Below are positions 1-8,456 of a stretch of 64,000 nucleotides of DNA, piece after piece; the first letter of the stretch is position 1; every line of letters starts with the position of its first letter. The notes beneath the pieces are model-generated. The model saw only the letters and a program-made list of their open reading frames with translations. It was not told the DNA's origin and ran no database searches. Both the position numbers and the translations under genes were made by a program. Source of the DNA: Agrocybe praecox (taxonomy: Eukaryota > Basidiomycota > Agaricomycetes > Agaricales > Agrocybaceae); contig OZ024842.1 in assembly GCA_964017145.1 (NCBI GenBank), forward strand, positions 1,674,001 through 1,738,000, in the 5' to 3' direction.

Positions 1-530
1 TGCTGTGCAGGTATTTAAAGGCTTTCTGTGGGAGTGGTTATCTTTTCTTCCTTTTCCTAAACCATTCTGGCGGCAGCGAATTTCGGTCAGGTCATATGTC
101 GCTAACAAATTGAGATAAATCATATCTCCAGATCACCATCATTCGGACACAGTGAGGCATTCTTGCGTGTTCCAAAAATGCGTCCCGACGTAGTTGGAGG
201 TATTTCCGGCCTGGATGTATAAGATTTGTATAAGATTTTTTGTATGTCGAGATGACAGTTAAGGTTTAGAGCAAAAACATCCAGGGGTGTTGTAACTTGC
301 TCAGCCCAGGTCTTAAAAACATAGAAATTCAGTTTAAATATTACCAAAATTCCCTCGCGTCTACTGAACTGTTGAACTCGACGGTCCATCCTACACTCGG
401 TTTTACAACTTCTCCAAACCTAATGGGTTTTCACCGCTGGCCAAGATTGGTATACATACCCAAGTCTACCGCATTAACTCAAAGTGTCAAGATGCACCTA
501 TTTCGCGCCATGTCCTGAAGGCTGATGTTA
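1..530. repeat. Dispersed repeat, copy A (partner at 31611-32017)
   Basis: This stretch is repeated in the same orientation at 31611-32017. The first 70 bases match almost base for base, and the match continues in blocks up to about position 515-530. Copy A has roughly 130 extra bases (about 152-282) that copy B lacks, while copy B has a 17-base insert near 31675. The window begins exactly where the match begins, so the repeat may extend further left. Short open frames in both copies look alike but are broken and carry no motif I recognise. I cannot tell whether it is a transposon remnant or a segmental duplication. Confidence 0.85.
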
Positions 531-841
531 CCCATCCAACGTTACTGGTCGCGAGTCTAGGTCTACTCACTATCATATTATGTAATCAACACGTCCAACG
601 TTAGGATGCCTCCTCACTTGCTCCTCACATCGAAAAAAGCGTTCATCAACAATCAGATCAATATACACCAGATTTTTGAAACACAAATATATGACATGTT
701 ACTAAATCCATATATGAAGTTATAAGTGGATGTGAAGTTCCCCTGGCTTGAAAATTTGAAGTAACTGTATTGGGCATCCTAAAGTTAGACCGTCACTCCG
801 GACGTGTTTATGAGTACTTTTAGATATCATTCCAGAGCGTG
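531..841. other. Spacer between dispersed repeat and tandem unit
   Basis: About 310 bases of AT-rich sequence with no supportable gene. It lies upstream of the TATA box of the first tandem gene and probably contains part of its promoter. The second tandem gene has a completely different upstream sequence, so the duplication stops at the TATA box. Confidence 0.5.
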
Positions 842-842
842 G

Positions 843-851
843 TATAAAAGG
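843..851 (+). promoter_or_regulatory. TATA box of tandem gene 1
   Basis: TATAAAAGG lies 51 bases upstream of the ATG at 902. The same box sits at the same distance before the second gene, and similarity between the tandem units begins here. A start of transcription about 30 bases downstream would give a short leader. Confidence 0.65.
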
Positions 852-901
852 CTGCTGCACGATGGATCCCCACACACTTCCCCAAAGAGTGACTCACAGA
901 A

Positions 902-2067
902 ATGTTGCATAGCAAACAAACCCGTAAAGCGAACTGGACTCTCGATAGGGAAGACCCCCTGCTGAAAACTGTTTCCGACAGAACACGGACTATTCTTCAG
1001 GTTTGTCTTTTAACTTTGGCGATTTCCATCGTTCTGTCGCTAACCGTGCTCTGGTATAGCATGCCAAAGTTAGAAAGCGCGACCAGAAGCTTCTCGTTGA
1101 GGCTACTGCATGTACGGAGGCCTTTTGTACCTCTTATCGAAACTCAGCTAGGCGAACGGATTGGCCCTCGAATGGGGTCAAGGTGTTACTTGAGTCACTC
1201 TCCGCGTAAGTTAAGTCTTTATATACATATATTGCTGGACTAATTCTTCGAGTAGCATCCTTGAAGATATAGAGCAGTACATTATAGGGCAAACGAATAA
1301 AAGCCGTGCCATCAGATTCCTCAATAGAGCTTCCAATTCCATCAAGATAGAGACGTTTCTCCAGAGACTCGAGAACGTCGTAAATAGGCTCGAGGTACAT
1401 TTGTCGCTTCGTCCATTATATCAATGCAATGATCATTAATATTCTCCGCAGAATCTTGAAAATATCACCGAATCTGTTGCCATTGCATTCAAGGACTCCT
1501 TGGTGCGCGAAATTAGGCCGCAAGAGTTTCCAGGTCCTTCACCAAGTATAGCCGAAGATGTTCGAATGAACGGGCGTGCCTCGACTGATCAAGGCCATAT
1601 GGCTCCTAATTTCACGCTCCCGGCGTCTGGTGCTGTGGTACCGGAACCACCTGCAGCTACAACCGCCACATTACCTTTCACCCAACCTTTTTCGAACGAG
1701 CGCCTGCTCGCAGCACTTCTCCCCCAAGGATTAGTGGCCCCACAGGCGACTCCTCCACTCATCCTTTGGGTATCGCAGGCCGAGACTAATCCTCGAGCTC
1801 TCCCAATCACGATAAGCATTTCCAATATCGGTAATTCTGATAACAGCACGACAGTTAGATGACTTAACCCTACTACGTACTACTTTTGACGAGAGTTGCT
1901 TGGACATGCAACATGATTTACTTTCCAGTGAGCTCAGGAAGCTTGCAGGCATGAATTTATCGATCATCTTTCTGTCCCGATTATTCCCAGTATCTCAAAG
2001 ACACTCGAATTTTAACTTGTTGGCCTCTTCCCTCGTTCTTCTTTTCTCAGTACTTATACACCTGTAA
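902..2067 (+). CDS. Unrecognised two-TM coiled-coil protein, tandem paralogue 1
   Basis: Four exons join in phase: 902-1182, 1256-1394, 1452-1769 and 1855-2067, giving about 316 residues. The first intron uses GTGTTA as donor and is the least certain; the second (1395-1451) has a clear ATTAAT branch region and CCGCAG acceptor. Near residues 36-60 there is a hydrophobic helix (core LLTLAISIVLSLTVLWY). Exon 2 encodes a polar helical stretch rich in L, E and N that probably forms a coiled coil. A Pro/Ala/Thr-rich linker follows (PEPPAATTATLPF), and the last 20 residues form a second hydrophobic helix (LLASSLVLLFSVLIHL), so the protein may be anchored at both ends. I do not recognise the family. 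Exon indels against the neighbouring copy at 3312-4465 are whole codons, which argues that both are real genes. Confidence 0.62.
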
Positions 2068-2524
2068 CGTTCGGGGCCGGAATGTTTGTGTTCTCTTTGA
2101 TGAGGCGTATGCTAGCCGCCTCATTCTTCATTCTTACAAATGCCATGTAGGGGTCAAGTAATAATCCAGGCTTTATCTTGAAGTATTTGTCGGGAGTGAG
2201 GTTTCTTTTGATAAAGACGGGGTACGGCTTGAGATCACTATCAAATTCAAAATACTTCTTTTTATGTGTGATAGTAGCGAAGGGCTCTTCTCTCTTGCTT
2301 CTCACCTCTATTACAACAAATTCGTACACGGCATTGAGTAGAGAAGCGAAGTATGTCAAACGTACTGGATCATCAACAACAGACGGCTTTCCCGCTACTT
2401 CAACGACGGACGCCGTTGCTACTACTGGCTCGTCAACATTGGATACCGTGTCCGAGTTGAAATCTTGTTTTGTATTTTTTAAATGCAAAAAAAATAAATC
2501 AGCAAGCAAAAATGCTCCATGCAC
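2054..2524 (-). pseudogene. Antisense 5' fragment of an APH/choline-kinase-like gene, copy 1
   Basis: Reading leftwards, this open frame ends in NEAASIRLIKENTNIPAP, a hallmark of the N-lobe of fungal aminoglycoside-phosphotransferase-like kinases. An FDSDLKPYPVFIKRNL segment precedes it. The frame then meets ACAG|GTGTATAAG, a good donor site, but no following exon with the Brenner-type catalytic HGD motif or a DxD is visible, and the sense membrane-protein gene occupies the DNA where such exons should lie. A possible decayed continuation exists at 1731-1967 (antisense frame with MSKQLSSKVV) but is separated by a stop. The 156-codon frame is open in this copy. I read it as a truncated gene; the first 16 codons lie outside the duplicated unit. 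Confidence 0.55.
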
Positions 2525-3251
2525 GCAAACAAATTCAATTCGAAAAAGCGAGGCGTGACAAAACGCGACGACTGGCGAAGGTCAGAAAAAACAGTGAATT
2601 TTTTTGTTTGCGTCGCGATTTGTGACGATTGCTACAAACTGTTACCTACACACAAGCAAAGAAAAAATCGATGTGCAAACAAAATATGATAAAAATAGCG
2701 AAACGCGACGACTCAGCACGAATCATGACGTTTCGTGATGTTGTCACGCGATCGTTGAAAATCGCGAGGCAAATAAAAATGGATGTGATTTTTGTCCGAT
2801 ACGGTGCATCATACCTGTTCCTGTTGTCTGAGGTCTGGAAGAAGGCAATGAACGCCGGTAAGCACTTGAAGAGAGCCTGAGAGGACCGGTTTAGGACATC
2901 ATGACGCGTCCACGTGATGGGAGCGTCGGGACAAACAAATGCCTCTTTACTGAAAAAGATAAATCTGTGCGGAGCTTGTGTTGGCAGACCGCAGACGTGG
3001 GTGACTGCTGCCTCGATGCAAAAGAAGTACACGAGGCTTCTTTTGGTGAATATGTGATGAGAGTAGATATAGGGGGGCAGTGTAATAAAATATCATATAA
3101 AATATCAAAATACACCCATAATGAAATCTCCATTCGAGATGCTATCATCGTCTCGTCAGTCGCTCGTTGTAATCTGACCCGAGAAGGTGGTTCGAATAGT
3201 TTATACAACTTGCCAATTTACAATGGGTCATCCTTGCAGAGTTTCGCAAAC
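2476..3251. other. Spacer between tandem units
   Basis: 776 bases with no supportable gene. It is A/T-rich with repeated CGCGACG or CGTCGCG heptamers in alternating orientation (near 2565, 2611 and 2705), which could be the relic of a small mobile or palindromic element. Short open frames here show no motif. Confidence 0.4.
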
Positions 3252-3252
3252 G

Positions 3253-3261
3253 TATAAAAGG
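3253..3261 (+). promoter_or_regulatory. TATA box of tandem gene 2
   Basis: TATAAAAGG, 51 bases before the ATG at 3312, same spacing as in unit 1. The sequence upstream is unrelated to that of unit 1, so the two paralogues share a core promoter but not upstream regulatory DNA. Confidence 0.65.
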
Positions 3262-3311
3262 CCGCTGCACGATCAATTCCCACACACTTCCCCAAAGAGT
3301 GACGCACGAAA

Positions 3312-4465
3312 ATGTTGCATAGCAAACAAACTCGTAAAGCGAACTGGGCTCTCGATAGGGAAGACCCCCTGCTGAAAATTGTTTCCGACAGAACACAGAC
3401 TATTCTTCAGGTTTGTCTTTTAACTTTGGCGATTTCCATCTTTCTGTCGCTAACCGTGCTCTGGTATAGCATGCCAAGGTTGGAAAGCCCGAACAGAAGC
3501 TTCTCGTTGAGGCTACTGCATGTACGGAGGCTTTTTGTACCTTTTATCGAAATTCAGCTAGGCAAACAGATTGGCCCTCGAATGGGGTCAAGGTGTTACT
3601 TGAATCACTCTCCGCGTAAGTTAGGTCTTTATATACATATATTGCTGGACTAATTCTTCGAGTAGCATCCTTGAAGATATAGAGCAGTACGTGCTGGGGC
3701 AAATGAATAAAAGCCGTGCCATCAGATTCCTCAATAGGGCTTCCAATTCCATCAAGATAGAGTCGTTTCTCCAGAGACTCGAGAACGTCGTAAATAGGCT
3801 CGAGGTACATTTGTCGCTTCGTCTATTATATCAATGCAATGATCATTAATATTCTCCGCAGAATCTTGAGAATATCACCGAATCTGTTGCCATTGCATTC
3901 AAGGACTCCTTGGTGCGCGAAATTAGGCCGCAAGCAGGTCCTTCACCAAGTATAGCCGAAGATATTCGAATGAACGGGCGTGCCTCGACTGATCAAGGCC
4001 ATATGGCTCCTAATTTCACGCTCCCGGCGTCTGGCACTGTGGTACCGGAACCACCTGCAGCTACAACCGCTGCATTACCTTTCACCCAACCTTTCTCGAA
4101 CGAGCGCCTGCTCGCAGCACTTCAAGGATTAGTGACCCCACAGGCGACTTCTCCGCTCATCCTTTGGGTATCACAGGCCGAGCCTAATCCTCGAGCTCTC
4201 CCAATCACGATAAGCATTTCCAATATCGGTAATTCTGATAACAGCACGACAGTTGGATGACTTAACCCTACTACGTACTACTTTTGACGAGAGTTGCTTG
4301 GACATGCAACATGATTTACTTTCCAGTGAGCTCAGGAAGCTTGCAGGCATGAATTTATCGATCATCTTTCTGTCCCGATTATTCCCAGTATCTCAAAGAC
4401 ACTCGAATTTTAACTTGTTGGCCTCTTCCCTCGTTCTTCTTTTCTCAGTACTTATACACCTGTAA
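3312..4465 (+). CDS. Unrecognised two-TM coiled-coil protein, tandem paralogue 2
   Basis: Exons by alignment to the first copy: 3312-3592, 3666-3804, 3862-4167 and 4253-4465, about 312 residues. All splice sites of copy 1 are preserved. Relative to copy 1 it lacks two codons after PQ in exon 3 and two codons in the LLPQG segment; both losses are in frame. Substitutions include YIIGQT to YVLGQM in the coiled-coil exon and conservative changes in the first membrane helix (SIVLSL to SIFLSL). The last exon is unchanged apart from its first codon or two. Function unknown; the paralogue pattern suggests a lineage-specific membrane protein that has been kept under constraint. Confidence 0.62.
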
Positions 4466-4863
4466 CGTTCGGGGCCGGAATGTTTGTGTTCTCTTTGATG
4501 AGGCGTATGCTAGCCGCCTCATTCTTCATTCTTCCAAATACCATGTAGGGGTCAAGTAATAATCCAGGCTTTATCTTGAAGTATTTGTCGGGAGTGAGGT
4601 TTCTTTTGATAAAGACGGGGTACGGCTTGAGATCACTATCAAATTCAAAATACTTCTTTTTATGTGTGATAGTAGCGAAGGGCTCTTCTCTCTTGCTTCT
4701 TTCCTCTATCACAACAAATTTGTGAGCGGAATCGAGTAGAGAAGCGAAGCATGTCACACGTACTTGGATCATCTTCAACAATGGACGCCGTTGCTGCTAC
4801 TGGCTCGTCGACATTGGATACCGTGTCCGGGTTGAAATCTTGTTTTGTATGTTTAGAACTCAT
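4452..4863 (-). pseudogene. Antisense APH-like kinase fragment, copy 2, frameshifted
   Basis: Counterpart of 2054-2524. The start (MSSKHTKQDFNPDTVS) is open but runs out of frame because of one extra T near 4763-4765, compared with copy 1. After the shift the frame resumes with FDSDLKPYPVFIKRNL and NEAASIRLIKENTNIP, then again stops at the GTGTATAAG donor. A broken frame plus absent downstream exons marks this as a non-functional fragment. Confidence 0.6.
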
Positions 4864-5251
4864 TCTAGGCCGTCTGAAGAGAGGTTCTCTACAACAACAA
4901 AAAAACTCGTCCCATGACTCTATTAGGAGAGGAGTAAGATGGAATGATTCTGTTTTGTATAAGGAGGACTTTGTAAGGTTCTAGGCAGGGGTATAAGTCG
5001 GACTTAACACATAACTTCTTCTGACCCTAACATATGCAGAGGGGTTGTGCAAATTTGAGTAAAGGCGGACTTTGGATTTGTAGGGCGAGTAGAACGATCA
5101 GCGCTCAGCGCTCAGCATTGAGCCGGAATTTCCAATTCACAGATTCTATCATGGATTGAACGTTTGGAGACACCCAAGTAAGAAAACCCATCTCCAAAAT
5201 GAATGGATATAGAGTAAGTAGTAAGTAGGCATATGTGTGTACAAAGGCATG
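4851..5251. other. Intergenic region downstream of tandem unit
   Basis: About 400 bases between the end of the duplication and the stop codon of the U2SURP gene on the other strand. It probably includes that gene's 3' UTR. No gene seen. Confidence 0.5.
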
Positions 5252-7951
5252 TCACGTCTCAACGCGCATTCCGTCAATATCAGCATCATCCACAGGGACC
5301 CCATCTATATCATCACCAATAGGCACTCCGTCAATATCCTCATCACCAACAGGGACTCCGTCAATATCATCAACGATGGGGGTTCCATCTAAATCCTCAT
5401 CTATAGGCTGCCCATCAATATCGTCTGCCAATGGCACACCGTCAATGTCTTCTTCAATGGGTTTCCCATCCATATCGTCATCGTTATCTTCGTCGCTTAC
5501 ATCCATAGGTTCGGAATCGCTGACTGGCGCCGAGATACCTTCCGGTTCTTTTGTATCTTCTGTGGCAAGTTTGAAAGTACTGGTTTTGAAGCGAGAAGTA
5601 AAGTTCTCTGCAGGTTTAGCTTCTGATTTAGATGCTTCTTCAGTGGCATGGCCTTCACTAGGTATCACAGCCCCCTCAAGCCTTGTCCTCAACTCCGTAG
5701 TGAATTCTGGAGGAAAGACGATCCAATCTTCCCAAATATCGACAATAGTCGTTATTTGTTTTTTGAACAGATCCGCAGTAATCCGACCAGGAAAAGAATG
5801 GTAGATGTTGGCGAGGTGGTCAAATACAATACCCAGCCGTGCTTGAAACTCCTGTCGGAACTTCCAAGCACTTGGGACCGACGCTGCAGAGTTGTGCAAG
5901 ATGTCACAGATCAAATGGAGGCGGGCAACTTTTCGGGGCACAGCTGTGCTATCCACCAGCAAAGACGAGACGATGATGTCTGCGACCTACAATAATGTCG
6001 TCAAACAGTTCTTGAACGAAACAACAAGGTACGTACTTCATGTGCGGCTTCAGCATGTTCTAGACTGAATGTCATACAACGAGCCATCTCCCCGCGTTTG
6101 CCTGTTAATGCTCGCAACATTGCTTCAAAACGCTTACGAGCAGTCAGCCCGAGAGCATTTTTCCGTGTTTGTTCGCGCTCAGACTCTTCTGCGGAGTCAG
6201 ATGAATATACAGAGTTATAACCATCGTCGTCAAAGGCAGGTTTCGGGTCTTCTGACTCGATTAGACCCCTGTAATAAGCATGTCTTCGATGCTGGATTAC
6301 ATATTAATTAGTATGCCTCCAAGGAAGTCAACCGATAAACTTACATCTCGGCGAAGAAGGAAGTTGTACTTTGGATTGGACTTCTCGCGCTCACGCAAGG
6401 CCTCCTCGTATTTAGCATCTTGACCCTTCACTTCAAGCGCCACAGCTCGAATGAACGTATCAGTTACAGCTTCATTTTCATCCGCAAGCGCCCGTGGAGG
6501 GCTAGCAGAATGTCCACGACGAGGTGAACGACTACGAGAATTTGAGTAACGTCTCCGGTGACGTGGAGAACGAGACCTGTGTCTCTCCCGAGAAGGACTC
6601 CTTGATCGACGATTACGATGGTGGCTATCACGGGTTGAGCGCCCACCGTAACGATCTGGCGAATAACTTCTGCTCCGGCTTCGACTCTCCCTATTCTTTG
6701 AAGCAGTGGAAACTAAGCATCGAAATATTGTCAATTGAGAATCTAGAACGTTTTAATTTAGGTACGAACCGTATAAAGGTTTAGCAGCAATTGGTACGGC
6801 TTTACTCCATCCAACTCTGAGAACGAATCCTCCCCAGTCATATCCGTCGAATTCACGAAGAGCATCTTCGGCGTCTCTTCTCGTCATAAAAGAGACAAAA
6901 CCATTATACCCTGTATTTTTTCCTCTTCTGGATCCCAAGGGCTCGGCTCCAGCGCCTGGGATAGCGTCAGCACGAGGCCACATTATTTTCACCTATAAAA
7001 CACGTCTGAGCCATGAATTGACATAAAAAGGTAAACCCAAACATACCGAACCAACTGGACCAACGCGAGCGAAGAATTTGCCTAATCCTTGTTCCGTTAC
7101 ATTTTGTGGTAGATTTGCAACAAAAAGATTGGTGGTCTTCGTGACAATTAGTTAGTCATTATATCTCGTCTCGTTCGCCCGAGGACTCACTTGTGGGTCA
7201 CCTCGATCCTTGCTACCGCTCTGACCATCATATGCAGCCATTGCCGTTACTGATCGGCCTTGTCCGTGACCTTCCATGAGACATCAGTCCGTCGTTCGAC
7301 ATATCCGGACAGAAGAAGCAGCTCACTGTGACGCGAATACTTTGCTTCTCGTTCTGCTTGTTCTCTGCCAATTTCGCATTAGCCCTCTCAATAAATACGC
7401 CATAGGAAGACAGACAAACCTCTTGATTTCTTCAAGGAAAGAGTCCATAGCCCTCTTTCCTTTTGGTTTAGGCGCTGAAGACCCCGGTGGAGATACAGAC
7501 TAGATGTTGTATAACAATGAAGCGCCCAAGGAAATAAGTTCTGAAAATCACTCACCCTTGGTGGCGGACGACGGTCTGCAGCAGGAGCTGACGGCGCCGC
7601 ATACACTGCATGAGACTCTGCTTTCACAAAACCCGAGCCAGCCTTTCTCCTGCTAACTTCCTCTCCCTCGAACGCGTCCAAGAACTCGGCATATGCTTGC
7701 GCAGCATCTGCCTCTTCTTCCTTCTTCTTCGCGTCCGCTGCCTCCTGTTCCTTTTCTCTTCGTGATTTTCGTACTTTCCCAGCTGTATATTGCGATAACT
7801 TGATGTCATCGACAGGTTTTTGCTGTGTTGAGGGGTGAATGGTAAGTGAAAGCTACCCAAGAGGAAATAACTCTGTCCGTCGCACTAGGAACGAAGTCTC
7901 TTCTTCATCATTGTCAAAAAAGGCCGCTAGCTTCATTTTTGTTTTGTCCAT
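5252..7951 (-). CDS. U2SURP: U2 snRNP-associated SURP-motif protein (U2SURP/SR140)
   Basis: A splicing factor of the U2 snRNP/17S complex. The start at 7951 gives MDKTKMKLAAFFDND, then introns near 7895-7830, 7555-7502 and others. Order of parts: an N-terminal segment with AQAYAEFLDAFEG and KGKRAMDSFLEEIKR, typical of this family; an RRM (TTNLFVANLPQNVTEQGL ... NGFVSFMTRRDAEDAL) over 7195-6765; an Arg/Ser-rich stretch (SRSPSRERHRSRSPRHRRR); a SURP module (IRAVALEVKGQDAKYEE ... NPKYNFLL) over 6480-6345; and a CID-type helical domain (KVARLHLICDILHNSA) over 5960-5730. The C terminus has about eight DIDGVPL-like repeats. The RS-rich stretch lies between RRM and SURP, unlike the animal protein where it is C-terminal. 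Family assignment is firm; exact splice borders are inferred. Confidence 0.9.
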
Positions 7952-8456
7952 TGTAGAAGACGGATGCCGTGGCAAGTAGGGTAAAGGATTTTAAGAGGAC
8001 GACTCAAGGTCCAATGATTTCGTTTCTGCAATGTATGTCGAAGTTGAGAAGAGTTATATGCTCGTAAAGTCGATTTAGTGGTCAGGTATGTCTGTCAAGA
8101 AATAGCCCAATGACAGATAGATAGATAGAAAATATGTCAACAGTTGTCAAAAAGTTTGAGTACAAGTCAAAACAAGTCAGTAAGTATGCCGCTTAAGCCA
8201 ATATGACCACTTGGTAAAGTGCGGAGTTTGAATTTGATCAATTGATGGATTCGTTTGGATTTCCAGTATCAACAGGATTCCAAACAACCTTGAAGCTTGA
8301 AACTCAAATCGCTTCGTATCATATCATATACATGCTCTGTATGTGTCTATGGTTTAATGCAGATGAAGCGTTTCACACAGCAAAATTCGACAACAAAAAA
8401 ACAACCAACACGATCAACTGGTAGGAAAGGAAAATGATTGTTCATCATGGCTATGT
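7952..8456. other. Intergenic between U2SURP start and PPT1 stop
   Basis: About 500 bases holding the U2SURP promoter/5' UTR and the PPT1 3' UTR. A short GATA run (8118-8130) is present. No gene seen; the 60-codon frame at 8242-8424 has no support. Confidence 0.5.

Larger units (their letters stand above)
842..2475. repeat. Tandem direct duplication, unit 1
   Basis: Unit 1 (about 1634 bp) is matched by unit 2 at 3252-4850 (about 1599 bp). Similarity starts abruptly at the TATA box and ends abruptly near 2475 and 4850. Differences are mainly single substitutions plus a few short indels. Each unit contains a whole sense gene and, at its far end, an antisense kinase fragment. The units are separated by 776 bp of unrelated sequence. 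Confidence 0.93.
3252..4850. repeat. Tandem direct duplication, unit 2
   Basis: Second copy of the 842-2475 unit. It differs by two 6-base deletions inside exon 3 of the sense gene, by changes between sense gene and unit end that include a deletion near 4765-4785, and by one extra base that breaks the antisense frame. Confidence 0.93.

Noticed and set aside
1134..1400. 88-codon minus-strand frame, also present at 3544-3810
   Set aside because: It lies over exon 2 and intron of the sense tandem gene, and its conservation is explained by that coding sequence.
5235..5804. 189-codon plus-strand Ser/Ile/Pro repeat protein
   Set aside because: Shadow of the DIDGxPL repeats of U2SURP on the other strand.
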